In this document: piece by piece, positions 50,823 to 59,485 of the stretch | Layout of the letters: each line of letters starts with the position of its first letter | Position numbering within the stretch: the first letter of the stretch is position 1 | NCBI RefSeq assembly: GCF_003391055.1 | Contig: NZ_QUAJ01000003.1 | Coordinates: 62,001 to 126,000, forward strand | Length of the DNA: 64,000 nt | Source: Psychrilyobacter piezotolerans | GTDB lineage: Bacteria > Fusobacteriota > Fusobacteriia > Fusobacteriales > Fusobacteriaceae | Direction: 5' to 3' | Notes under the pieces: generated by a model | Seen by the model: the letters and a program-made list of their open reading frames with translations, nothing else | Told to the model about the DNA's origin: nothing | Database searches by the model: none | Translations under genes and position numbers: made by a program

Positions 50823-51551
50823 ATGATATTAGAAATAGAAAAACTATCGAAAAAGTATGGGGATGTAGAGATAATAAAGGATTTAAATTTACATATAAAA
50901 AAGGGTGAATTTATCTCCATAGTGGGGCCTTCCGGGTGCGGGAAAAGTACTCTTTTTAAGATAATTACAGGGCTTTTGACGGAATATACAGGCAGAGTCA
51001 GGATAGATGGAAGTATGGTGAAAAATAAGGTTATCTCCTACCTGCCTCAAAAAGATCTCCTCCTGCCATGGAAGACCCTCTATGAAAATGCCGCTATCCC
51101 CCTGGAAATAAGCGGGGTAAAAAAAGAACGTTGGAAAGAAATTATAACTCCATTGATGGAAGAATTCGGACTGTCAGGATTTGAAAACCGATATCCCCAT
51201 GAATTGTCCGGGGGGATGAGACAGAGGGGAGGGCTTCTCAGGAGTTTTTTAATCGACAGCGACTTAATGTTACTGGATGAACCCTTTGGAGCCTTGGATG
51301 CTCTGACCAGGTCATCTATGCAGGACTGGCTTTTGGAGATTTGGAAAAAACATAACCATTCTATCCTGTTTATAACCCATGATATAGAGGAAGCTGTCTA
51401 TCTTTCAGACAGAGTATATATTATGTCAGCCAGACCAGGCAGATTTTTAGATGAGCTGGAGATCAAATTTCCCAGGCCGAGAAAAAAAGAAGTTATCCTG
51501 TCACAGGATTTTTTAGAATATAAGGGAAGAATATTAGAAAAATTAAAATAG
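50823..51551 (+). CDS. ABC ATPase of the thiamine/HMP importer (ThiZ-like)
   Basis: 242 residues: Walker A GPSGCGKSTL (near 36), Q-loop YLPQKDLLLPWKT, signature ELSGGMRQRGGLLRS, Walker B LMLLDEPFGALD, H-loop FITHDIEEAV. The QKDLLLPW segment is typical of the SsuB/TauB/ThiZ group. As the only ATPase in the operon, it could also energise the ThiP-like permease at 52843. Confidence 0.9.
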   Translation: MILEIEKLSKKYGDVEIIKDLNLHIKKGEFISIVGPSGCGKSTLFKIITGLLTEYTGRVRIDGSMVKNKVISYLPQKDLLLPWKTLYENAAIPLEISGVKKERWKEIITPLMEEFGLSGFENRYPHELSGGMRQRGGLLRSFLIDSDLMLLDEPFGALDALTRSSMQDWLLEIWKKHNHSILFITHDIEEAVYLSDRVYIMSARPGRFLDELEIKFPRPRKKEVILSQDFLEYKGRILEKLK

Positions 51552-51561
51552 GGGGAAGAAG

Positions 51562-52518
51562 ATGAAAAAAAGTATTTTATGGATTTTAATGGTATTATTA
51601 GGAGTAACAAGTTTTTCAAAGGAAAAAATAGTGGTCTATGTACCTAGTTCTATGACCTTTCTGCAGGATGAAATAGGACAGGATTTCTATGAAAAAACAG
51701 GGGTAGAAGCAGAAATAGTAGGAATAAAAGGAATCCCTGCCAGATTAAAATTAGAAAAAAGAAGACCAAAAGCTGATATAGTTTTGGGGTTGTCAGAGAT
51801 AAATGTGATTCAGGCTAAAAAAGAAGGTACAATAGCAAGCTATAAACCTAAAACAGCCGGAAAGATAATGAAAAAGGAGTATCTCATAGACAGCCAGTGG
51901 TATTCCACTCCATTTGATTTCGGGTCATTGGCTATAAATGCAAATAAAGACGGGTTAAAGAAGATGCCGGCATCTTTTGAAGATTTGAAGAAGTTAAAAA
52001 AACAGTTGATAGTTTTATCTCCTAATTCATTTACTGGTCAGGAATTCATGATGTGGACAGTTGCAGTCTATGGTGAAAACTGGCTGAAATTCTGGGAAGA
52101 ATTGAAACCTGCCATCAAAACAGTAGCTCCGGGATGGAGTGAAGGATGGGCAAAGTTTACAACCAACGAAGCACCTCTTATGGTAGGTTATGCAACCAGC
52201 GACCTTTATTTTGACGAAAAAAGTTCATACAAAAGTTTTATTCCAGCTGAAGGGGGATATATCTATGTACAGGGAGCTTCTATTGTGGCTAAAAAAGATA
52301 TAAAGGATGGGGCAAAGCTGTTTATGGACTATATCCTGGAGGATAAATTCCAGAGAGCCATGGCAGAAAAAAACTATATGCTTCCTGTAACAGATATAAA
52401 ATTAGGAGACGAATACAGCAGAGTTCCGACATCGGCTAAATTAGTAAAAGTGAAACCTAGTGATTTAGAGAAGATAGAAGAATATAAAAAAGAATTAATT
52501 AAATTATTGAAGAAATAA
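51562..52518 (+). CDS. Thiamine-binding periplasmic protein (TbpA/ThiB-like)
   Basis: 318-residue exported binding protein with signal peptide (MKKSILWILMVLLGVTSFS). KIVVYVPSSMTFLQDEIGQDFYEKTGVEAEIV, DIVLGLSEINVIQAKKEG, YSTPFDFGSLAINAN and SSYKSFIPAEGGYIYVQGASIV match TbpA, which binds thiamine and its phosphates. It gives the operon a second binding protein besides the ThiY-like one. GGGGGAAGAAG precedes the ATG. Confidence 0.88.
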   Translation: MKKSILWILMVLLGVTSFSKEKIVVYVPSSMTFLQDEIGQDFYEKTGVEAEIVGIKGIPARLKLEKRRPKADIVLGLSEINVIQAKKEGTIASYKPKTAGKIMKKEYLIDSQWYSTPFDFGSLAINANKDGLKKMPASFEDLKKLKKQLIVLSPNSFTGQEFMMWTVAVYGENWLKFWEELKPAIKTVAPGWSEGWAKFTTNEAPLMVGYATSDLYFDEKSSYKSFIPAEGGYIYVQGASIVAKKDIKDGAKLFMDYILEDKFQRAMAEKNYMLPVTDIKLGDEYSRVPTSAKLVKVKPSDLEKIEEYKKELIKLLKK

Positions 52519-52842
52519 AATTAGTAACCGCGAATTATACTAATGATACGAAGAAAAAAATTAGCCACCAATGAGTACCAATTATTGACAATGGAAAAAA
52601 ATGGACACAGATAACACAGATCGAAAATAGATTAATACAGGTTTATTTAACTTTGTGGTACTCTTTGTCTCTTTTCTTTGGGATGAATAATTAATAATTG
52701 TATATCTAATTGGTGTGGATTGGTGGCAACGAAACTAGTAAGGTGTTTATTGTGGAGTTAGACGACTATAAACTTCAAAAGTCAGATTTTAGTCTGCGTC
52801 AAAAAAAGTGGCAAAAAATAGTAAAAAAATGAGGAGAAAAAG
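52519..52842. other. Repeat-containing spacer inside the thiamine gene set
   Basis: 324 bp without a gene or clear terminator. It contains ATTATTGACAATGGAAA and a GGACACAGATAACACAGA module (52603), a TTAATAATTG stretch and dispersed-repeat copy D. Confidence 0.6.
52726..52776. repeat. Dispersed modular repeat, copy D (3' module only)
   Basis: GGCAACGAAACTAGTAAGG through GACGACTATAAACTTC, about 85 percent like 28221-28273. The 5' pseudoknot module is absent. Confidence 0.75.
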
Positions 52843-54348
52843 ATGAAAAAAGGTGGAATTTTGAATATAGGATACCTGATATTGTGGATATTTCCTGTCT
52901 ACATATTTGGAAGAGATTTCTTCTTCTTAGAAGATCTGATGGGGGTAATGGATGGTGAGACCGCAGGTCTCGTCCTCATGTCTTTTAAGCAGGGGATCTT
53001 ATCTTCAATTCTAGCTTTTATCGCAGCCATCCTTCCTGCATATTATGTGACTTATAGAAGGGGATTACTTAGTACTCTCATGGAGGGGACTATATTTATC
53101 CCCTTCTTTTTTCCTGTAATATCTACAGTAATAACATTTTCATTGGTATTCAACCTGCCCCTGTTGAAAGATTTAGGGATTTTATACAGTTTGAAAGCCA
53201 TCTTAATTGCAAATGTATTTTACAATGCACCTATATTTGTAAAATATCTGTCTCTGGGAATGAAGAGGATACCCAATGAAGTAATAGAAGCCGGTTTAGA
53301 GTGCGGGGCCAGTAAGTGGGTTATTTTTACAAAGATAAAATTACCTCTTATCTTACCCCAGATATTCAGAGGTTTTTTCCTTGTATTTACCTACTCATTT
53401 ACCTCTTTCGGGATAGTGCTATCCTTGGGGGGACTGAGATTTTCTACCCTGGAAGTGGAAATAGTAAATTCCCTCATGGGAAGTGCTGATTTTTCCAGGA
53501 TGTTTGCCCTGGGGATAGTCCAGTTTTTAATCCTGACCGGGGTAAATATTATCGGGGAAAAAATTACCGGATATGAACTGGAGGAGGATGAAAAAACCGG
53601 AGAGGTATCGCTGATTACAGTGATATACAGTTACCTGTTTATTCTCTTTGAATTTGGGATAGTAGGGATAAATTTAATTTTTTCCTTCTACAACTATTAT
53701 GATAAGAAGTTTTCCATAAGAGCCTTTATAGATATCCTCTCACCAGAGTTCAACCAGAAATACCCGGTGGTTGAATCTATTATAAATTCAGGGATGATAG
53801 CCATGGTGACAGCTTTTATAGTGGTAATATTTACCTATCTGCTGCTGAAATCCACCAGTAGATTCAGCACCTATATAATATTTTCGACCTTTGGGATCTC
53901 CAGCGGGTTCCTGGGAATAACCCTGGTTTATACAAATATAATCTATGATATTCCCTATATAGTCTTACTTATAGGAGGATTTTTTCTGACCACGGTTCCC
54001 CTGGCATATTCATTTATGTACCAGTATATAAAGAAGTTTCCGATGGAGATATTGGAAGCCGGCAGTATAGATGGGGCAAATAAATTCCAGACTTTTATCT
54101 ATGTGGAACTGCCCATATTAAAGGAAGTTCTCACGGGGACTTACTTGCAGATTTTTGCTGTGATCTATGCAGAATTTACCATAACCTATACTATGCAGCT
54201 GGGAAGATACCTCCCCCTTTCATCGGTGGTAAACTATAACCTTTATACCAATAAATTATTTTTAGAGAGTGCAGCCATGAGCAGCCTGAATATACTTATA
54301 ATCGGGATATTATTTATGCTGCCCTATATGAAGAGGAAAAAACTATAA
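52843..54348 (+). CDS. Double-length ABC permease (ThiP/FbpB type)
   Basis: 501 residues with twelve membrane helices, two fused permease domains. EAA loops are EVIEAGLECGASKWVIFTKIKLP (near 145) and MEILEAGSIDGANKFQTFIYVELP (near 398). This two-domain form is characteristic of thiamine (ThiP) and iron (FbpB) transporters. Lying behind tbpA, a thiamine role is likely. GAGGAGAAAAAG precedes the ATG. No dedicated ThiQ ATPase gene is present. Confidence 0.85.
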   Translation: MKKGGILNIGYLILWIFPVYIFGRDFFFLEDLMGVMDGETAGLVLMSFKQGILSSILAFIAAILPAYYVTYRRGLLSTLMEGTIFIPFFFPVISTVITFSLVFNLPLLKDLGILYSLKAILIANVFYNAPIFVKYLSLGMKRIPNEVIEAGLECGASKWVIFTKIKLPLILPQIFRGFFLVFTYSFTSFGIVLSLGGLRFSTLEVEIVNSLMGSADFSRMFALGIVQFLILTGVNIIGEKITGYELEEDEKTGEVSLITVIYSYLFILFEFGIVGINLIFSFYNYYDKKFSIRAFIDILSPEFNQKYPVVESIINSGMIAMVTAFIVVIFTYLLLKSTSRFSTYIIFSTFGISSGFLGITLVYTNIIYDIPYIVLLIGGFFLTTVPLAYSFMYQYIKKFPMEILEAGSIDGANKFQTFIYVELPILKEVLTGTYLQIFAVIYAEFTITYTMQLGRYLPLSSVVNYNLYTNKLFLESAAMSSLNILIIGILFMLPYMKRKKL

Positions 54349-54350
54349 AA

Positions 54351-54395
54351 AAGAAGAATTGGAGGAGCTGACTAGCTCCTCCAATTCTTCTTTTT
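54351..54395. terminator. Strong terminator after the ThiP-like gene
   Basis: Perfect 19-bp arms (54351-54369, 54374-54392) and T run; it also faces the convergent exporter gene. Confidence 0.95.
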
Positions 54396-54401
54396 GACCC
54401 T

Positions 54402-55037
54402 CTACCCTAATAAATGACTCTCCATTGCAAAGAAAACTAATTTACTCGCAATTCTAAGCATGATTAAACCGATAACTATATCTAAAATTTTCCAAGTAAT
54501 CTCTTTCTTAAAAATAGGAATAAGAATACGTGCCCCATAAGCTAAGCCAAAGAACCAGACAAAGGACGCCGAACAGGCTCCTATAATAAAATCAATCTGT
54601 TGATGTTCGGCAAATTTTGATCCAATACTTCCTATTAAAATAACGGTGTCTAAATATACATGGGGATTTAAAAGAGTCAGTGCTAGTATGGTGACTATTG
54701 TTTTTTTCAATGAATCACTCGTTCTATCATTTCCAACATCAAAGGTTTCACTGCTTTTAACGGCTTTTATGATAGATGATATCCCGTAATAAGCAAGAAA
54801 TATAACCCCAAAAGCTGTGGAAAGAAGCATCAAAGTCTTATTTCCGTCTATTATAGAACTTAAACCTAAAGTCCCTGCTGTAATGAGCACCATATCTAAG
54901 AAAGAGCACAATAACGCTGTTATAAATACATGTTTTTTTAATATTCCATTTTTTAAAACGTAACTATTCTGTGCTCCTATGGCTACAATTAAACTAATTC
55001 CAACTCCAAATCCTTGAGTAACTACCGATAAATTCAT
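54402..55037 (-). CDS. LysE/ArgO-family amino-acid exporter
   Basis: 211-residue inner-membrane protein with about six helices. TQGFGVGISLIVAIGAQNSYVLKNGI and LALTLLNPHVYLDTVILIGSIG are typical of LysE/ArgO, exporters of lysine or arginine. GGAGGAATATG lies just ahead of the ATG. Monocistronic, convergent with the ThiP-like gene. Confidence 0.9.
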   Translation of the reverse strand: MNLSVVTQGFGVGISLIVAIGAQNSYVLKNGILKKHVFITALLCSFLDMVLITAGTLGLSSIIDGNKTLMLLSTAFGVIFLAYYGISSIIKAVKSSETFDVGNDRTSDSLKKTIVTILALTLLNPHVYLDTVILIGSIGSKFAEHQQIDFIIGACSASFVWFFGLAYGARILIPIFKKEITWKILDIVIGLIMLRIASKLVFFAMESHLLG

Positions 55038-55176
55038 TCATATTCCTCCTAAAAAATAGTTGTTATAACTTTGTATATAAGCTATTATAAACTATACAGA
55101 AGAACATTGATATATTATGACCAAATAAATCTATTTAAACCTGGTTATGTAGATTCAGAGAATAAAGAAAAACAAA

Positions 55177-55767
55177 ATGGAGGAGATTAAGATTAAAAAA
55201 CAATTATTAGTTTTAGTGTTTATTATATTTTTTAGTTTGAGTATGGCTAGTGATATCAGTGTTCAGCTTTCTGAAAAGGCCATAAATTCATTTGCAGCAG
55301 CTATAAGCCCCTTGGAATTTCGAAAGGAAATTAAAGTTTTAGATCAAAAAACAATGGCTCAGTATAGTATAAACGATATGGTAGTAGATTTAAAAAAAGA
55401 CCAGATCTATGTAAAGGGTAATCTTAATTTAAATCTCAATGGAAGTACATTGGATGCTGTTATTAATGGAAAATTGGAACCTGTTTTAGATGATAAAACA
55501 GGGATATTATCCTTGAAATTAGCCAAAGTAAATATAGTTGGATTGGAGTTTTTAAAATTGGATAAGGTTATAAAAAAAGATTTCTCTATTCCTTTAAAAA
55601 TAACTGATTTAAAACCGATAAAGATCAAAAAAAGTGAGGGTCAGTATCAGGAAATATATCCAAAAATTACAAATGAGAATATCATAGTAGCGGATAAACT
55701 AATAACTATAAGAGGGGATATATCATTTAAAAAGGGTGAAACAGTTATAAAAACAGAAGTTAGATAA
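55177..55767 (+). CDS. Exported protein of unknown function
   Basis: About 190 residues: hydrophobic signal segment (KKQLLVLVFIIFFSLSMA), then a beta-rich body (DLKKDQIYVKGNLNLNLNGS; GILSLKLAKVNIVGLEFL; KLITIRGDISFKKG). Alternating amphipathic strands suggest a periplasmic, perhaps YceB/TULIP-like lipid-binding fold, but this is not established. The listed start is ATG 55177, yet GGAGGAG lies inside its first codons and an ATT at 55192 is perfectly spaced from it and begins the signal peptide directly, so ATT may be the true start. Confidence 0.65.
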   Translation: MEEIKIKKQLLVLVFIIFFSLSMASDISVQLSEKAINSFAAAISPLEFRKEIKVLDQKTMAQYSINDMVVDLKKDQIYVKGNLNLNLNGSTLDAVINGKLEPVLDDKTGILSLKLAKVNIVGLEFLKLDKVIKKDFSIPLKITDLKPIKIKKSEGQYQEIYPKITNENIIVADKLITIRGDISFKKGETVIKTEVR

Positions 55768-55786
55768 CCTAAGTTGTTACTTGTAA

Positions 55787-55990
55787 AAAAGAAGGTTCTA
55801 AAGAGTCCCTCTTTAATACGGGTTCATTTCTTAGCTTGATCCAAGAAACGAACCAAAGAAGATCAAGAAGGTTTATAAGTTGTCTTAGTAGGTAAGGCAC
55901 GATCGTCAGTGTAGCTCTTTATCTGATTTTCTCAAAGTTTTATGATCCTTGCGGTTGCTTTGTGATGAAGAATTAAATGTCTTATAAGGT
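55787..55990. repeat. Dispersed modular repeat, copy E
   Basis: Shares 55791-55823 with copy B base for base. Hairpin TTTCTT/AAGAAA (55827-55832, 55843-55848) with outer GGTTC/GAACC; loop CTTGATC (55835-55841) pairs with GATCAAG (55861-55867). The 3' part (55905-55970) matches copy C instead of copy B. Confidence 0.8.
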
Positions 55991-56032
55991 GGCAACTGGG
56001 GTTAATAACTAAATTTTAATGTAAATTGTAAA

Positions 56033-56061
56033 TTGACAAAAGTCTAAAAAAATGATAGTAT
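56033..56061 (+). promoter_or_regulatory. Promoter of the valS leader transcript
   Basis: TTGACA (56033-56038), 17-bp spacer, TAGTAT (56056-56061). The start site is expected near 56068, about 190 bases before valS. Confidence 0.8.
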
Positions 56062-56094
56062 TTATGAATAAATTTAGAGGGAGGAAACATATTT

Positions 56095-56145
56095 ATGAAA
56101 AGAGTAGAAGTCAGAGTTAATCACATTTTAATCAAATTGATATAG
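56095..56145 (+). CDS. valS leader peptide, 16 residues
   Basis: MKRVEVRVNHILIKLI, with GGGAGG at 56079-56084 before the ATG. Val codons (GTA, GTC, GTT) stand at positions 4, 6 and 8, and five more codons are Ile or Leu. It sits between a promoter and a terminator ahead of the valyl-tRNA synthetase gene. This is the layout of an attenuator leader in which ribosome stalling reports the charging of tRNA-Val. Confidence 0.7.
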   Translation: MKRVEVRVNHILIKLI

Positions 56146-56148
56146 GTG

Positions 56149-56236
56149 ATAGCTATGGTTTTGAATTTTTATAAACCCTTGAATAATATAAAGAGATTAA
56201 AGTAGCTATTTTTAATAAGATAGCTACTATTTTTTT
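56149..56236 (+). terminator. valS attenuator: antiterminator segment and terminator
   Basis: AGTAGCTAT (56201-56209) pairs with ATAGCTACT (56220-56228), then ATTTTTTT: an intrinsic terminator before valS. ATAGCTAT at 56149-56156, four bases after the leader stop codon, can pair with the same 5' arm (7 bp plus wobble), forming a competing antiterminator. Confidence 0.7.
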
Positions 56237-56261
56237 GTAAAATAAACTTAGGAGGTCAGTT

Positions 56262-58910
56262 ATGACGGAATTAGACAAGATATATTCTCCGACGGAGATC
56301 GAAGGAAAGTGGTACAAAACATGGGAAGAAAATAAGTATTTTAGAGCAACAATGGATGATGAAAAGCCTAACTATACCATAGTTATGCCGCCGCCAAATG
56401 TTACAGGTGTATTACACATGGGACACGTTTTAAATAACAGTATCCAGGATACCCTTATCAGATGGAAGAGGATGAGCGGATACAATACCCTTTGGATGCC
56501 AGGAACAGACCATGCAGGGATCGCTACTCAAAATAGGGTAGAGAGAAAATTAGCAGAAGATAATTTAACTAGAGATGATCTTGGAAGAGATAAGTTCATA
56601 GAAAAAGTTTGGGACTGGAAGAATGAATATGGCGGGATAATCACTAATCAATTAAGAAGATTAGGAGCATCTTTAGACTGGGAAAAAGAAAGATTTACAA
56701 TGGATGAAGGTTGTTCTGAATCTGTAAAAGATATATTTGTAAAGTTATATAATGATGGATTAATTTACCAGGGGGAATATATGGTAAACTGGTGTCCGCA
56801 ATGTGGAACTGCTTTGGCTGATGATGAAGTAGAACACAGTGAGCACAAAGGTCATATGTGGCATATAAAGTATCCTGTAAAAGATTCCGATATAGAGTTT
56901 GTAGTAGCGACTACCAGACCGGAAACGATGATAGGAGATACTGGAGTAGCTGTAAACCCTAACGATGAGAGATATAAAGATTTAATAGGTAAGATGGTAA
57001 TTCTTCCTCTTACAGGAAGAGAAGTTCCTATTATTGCTGATGACTATGTAGATATGGAATTCGGGACTGGTGTAGTAAAAATGACTCCAGCTCATGACCC
57101 CAATGACTTTGAGATCGGGAAGAGACATAACTTAGAGATCATGAATATATTTACTCCAGATGCTAAGATGAATGCTCTTACCGGGAAATATGAAGGGATG
57201 GACAGATTCCAAGCTAGAAAAGCAGTTGTAGAAGATCTTGAAAAAGAAGGATACTTAGCTAAAATAGAAGATCACAACAATAAAGTCGGTGGATGTTATA
57301 GATGTAATACAACTGTAGAATCTAGAATATCTAATCAATGGTTCGTTAAGATGGAATCATTGGCTAAAGATGCACTGGAAGTAGTATATAATGGTGATGT
57401 TAAGATCATGCCAAAGAGATGGGAAAAAGTTTACTATAACTGGTTAGAAAATATAAGAGACTGGTGTATATCCAGACAGATCTGGTGGGGACACAGAATA
57501 CCTGCATATTACGGACCTGATAACCACCTGTTCGTAGCAACATCAGATGAAGATGCAGCAGCCCAGGCTCTTGCACATTACGGAAAAGAAGTTGAATTAG
57601 TTCAGGAAACAGATGTATTGGATACATGGTTCTCATCTGCTTTATGGCCTTTCTCAACATTAGGATTACCGGAAGAGAAAGAATTAGAAAGATTCTACCC
57701 GACAAATACACTGGTAACCGGAGCAGATATATTATTCTTCTGGGTTGCTAGAATGGTAATGATGGGAATGTATGAGATGAAGGAAATCCCATTTGAACAT
57801 GTATTCTTACATGGAATAGTTAGAGATGAATTGGGAAGAAAGATGTCTAAGTCATTAGGAAACTCTCCTGATACTTTAGAATTGATAGATAGATATGGTG
57901 CAGATGCCATCAGATTTACTATGATATATAACACATCTCAAGGACAGGACGTACATTTCTCTGAAAAATTAATCGAAATGGGAAGAAACTTCTCAAATAA
58001 AATCTGGAATGTATCTAGATTCGTATTGATGAACTTGGAAGACTTCGATATCAACAGTGTAAATAAAGATGAATTAGAGTTAGAATTAGTGGATAAGTGG
58101 ATCTTCTCTAAATTGAATAGAGCTTCTAAAAAAGTGAATGAACATTTAGACAGTTTCACATTGGATGAAGCTGCTAAGGGAGCATATGAGTTCTTAAGAG
58201 GAGACTTCTGTGACTGGTATGTTGAGTTAGCTAAGACCAGACTATATAACAGTGAAGATGAAAAATCTAAGAAGACTGCTCAATATGTATTATGGACAGT
58301 ATTAGAAGAAGGATTAAGATTATTACATCCGTTTATGCCATTTATTTCAGAGGAAATATGGCAAAAATTAGGAGCAAAAGGTGAAACAATCATGTTAGAA
58401 ACATTCCCTACTTGTGATGAAACTTTAGTGGATGAAGAAGCAGAGGCATCTTTTGAATATTTACAATCTGTGGTTTCTGCCCTTAGAAATATAAGAGCTG
58501 AGATAAATATATCTCCTGCAAAGGAAGTAAAGGCAATCTTAAGAACCAGCAATGAATCTGAGATTAAAACTTTAGAGAATAATAAAACATTCCTGACTAA
58601 GTTAGCTAAATTAGAAACTTTAGAATTTGGAGATGTAGCAAAACCTACAGGTGCAGGATTCAGAGTAGTAAAAGATTCTGAACTATATGTACCGTTAGCA
58701 GGACTATTAGATCCTGAGGTTGAGATCAAGAAGATAGAGGCGCAGATGGTTAAGATAGAGAAGGATCTGGCTAAGGTAAATGGTAAACTTTCCAATGAGA
58801 AGTTTACTTCTAAGGCTCCTGAACACATCTTAGAGAGAGAAAGAAAGATACAAAAAGAATATCAGGATAAGTTAGACAAATTAACTGAAAACTTAAAAGC
58901 ATTTAAGTAA
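56262..58910 (+). CDS. valS: Valyl-tRNA synthetase
   Basis: Charges tRNA-Val. The class I signatures are PPPNVTGVLHMGH (HIGH motif, near residue 44) and GRKMSKSLGN (KMSKS, near 525). The editing domain has TTRPETMIGDTGVAVNP, and a C-terminal coiled coil (about 820-882) is the tRNA-binding arm. 882 residues, the usual length. AGGAGGTCAGTT precedes the ATG. Regulation by a leader-peptide attenuator is visible upstream; no T-box element is present. Confidence 0.98.
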   Translation: MTELDKIYSPTEIEGKWYKTWEENKYFRATMDDEKPNYTIVMPPPNVTGVLHMGHVLNNSIQDTLIRWKRMSGYNTLWMPGTDHAGIATQNRVERKLAEDNLTRDDLGRDKFIEKVWDWKNEYGGIITNQLRRLGASLDWEKERFTMDEGCSESVKDIFVKLYNDGLIYQGEYMVNWCPQCGTALADDEVEHSEHKGHMWHIKYPVKDSDIEFVVATTRPETMIGDTGVAVNPNDERYKDLIGKMVILPLTGREVPIIADDYVDMEFGTGVVKMTPAHDPNDFEIGKRHNLEIMNIFTPDAKMNALTGKYEGMDRFQARKAVVEDLEKEGYLAKIEDHNNKVGGCYRCNTTVESRISNQWFVKMESLAKDALEVVYNGDVKIMPKRWEKVYYNWLENIRDWCISRQIWWGHRIPAYYGPDNHLFVATSDEDAAAQALAHYGKEVELVQETDVLDTWFSSALWPFSTLGLPEEKELERFYPTNTLVTGADILFFWVARMVMMGMYEMKEIPFEHVFLHGIVRDELGRKMSKSLGNSPDTLELIDRYGADAIRFTMIYNTSQGQDVHFSEKLIEMGRNFSNKIWNVSRFVLMNLEDFDINSVNKDELELELVDKWIFSKLNRASKKVNEHLDSFTLDEAAKGAYEFLRGDFCDWYVELAKTRLYNSEDEKSKKTAQYVLWTVLEEGLRLLHPFMPFISEEIWQKLGAKGETIMLETFPTCDETLVDEEAEASFEYLQSVVSALRNIRAEINISPAKEVKAILRTSNESEIKTLENNKTFLTKLAKLETLEFGDVAKPTGAGFRVVKDSELYVPLAGLLDPEVEIKKIEAQMVKIEKDLAKVNGKLSNEKFTSKAPEHILERERKIQKEYQDKLDKLTENLKAFK

Positions 58911-58914
58911 GAAA

Positions 58915-58935
58915 GCAACGTGACGCTGCATCCAG
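58915..58935 (+). repeat. Copy 2 of the 21-bp dispersed near-palindrome
   Basis: GCAACGTGACG followed by CTGCATCCAG, 20 of 21 identical to the minus strand of 3805-3825; lies between the valS stop and its terminator. Confidence 0.7.
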
Positions 58936-58948
58936 ATAAGAAAAAAAC

Positions 58949-58983
58949 ACAGGGAATCCATTTGGATTCCCTGTTTTTTTTTT
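58949..58983 (+). terminator. valS terminator
   Basis: ACAGGGAATCCA/TGGATTCCCTGT hairpin with a TT loop and nine T. Confidence 0.95.
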
Positions 58984-59087
58984 CTATATTTTTTAATCCT
59001 TGATATTTTGTTGTATACTTAATAGTGGAAATTCGGAATATGTTATAATAATAGATTTTAAAAATAAAAATGCAGTCAGGAGGGAAG

Positions 59088-59381
59088 ATGAAAAATATAA
59101 TAGTAAGGGCTATAGAAGAAAAAAGATTGATATCATTGACCTATGATAGTTTGGACAGAATTGTAGAACCCCATGCATGTGGTGTATCAACTAAGGGGGA
59201 TCAAACATTACGTTGTTTTCAAATAAAAGGAAGTCACGCTTCCAAAAAACATCATGACTGGATGCTCCTAAAGTTCTCAAAAATAAGCAATTTAGAAGTT
59301 ATGGAGGAAAAATTTGATAGCCCAAGAACAGGATATAAAAAAGGTGATAAAGCGTTTGAAATTATTTATAAAGAGTTATAG
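59088..59381 (+). CDS. Stand-alone WYL-domain-like protein
   Basis: 97 residues: IIVRAIEEKRLISLTYDSLDRIVEPHACGVSTKGDQTLRCFQIKG follows the WYL pattern (strand-turn, R-x-VEPH, LR-x-FQ), then KISNLEVMEEKFDSPR. WYL domains usually sense ligands or nucleic acids as part of regulators; here no DNA-binding domain is attached. I use the ATG at 59088 because AGGAGGGAAG precedes it. Confidence 0.75.
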   Translation: MKNIIVRAIEEKRLISLTYDSLDRIVEPHACGVSTKGDQTLRCFQIKGSHASKKHHDWMLLKFSKISNLEVMEEKFDSPRTGYKKGDKAFEIIYKEL

Positions 59382-59485
59382 ATACAGTGTAATTCAGGAG
59401 TTAAAATTTGACCTTTCTTTTCTTGTAAAATTCATAAAGTTATAGTAAAATTTTTGAATAAAAGCAATTAATTGGAGGAGAATAG

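Noticed and set aside
56100-56261. T-box leader for valS
   Set aside because: No T-box consensus (TGGNACCGCG-like) and no Stem I are present; the leader is too short.
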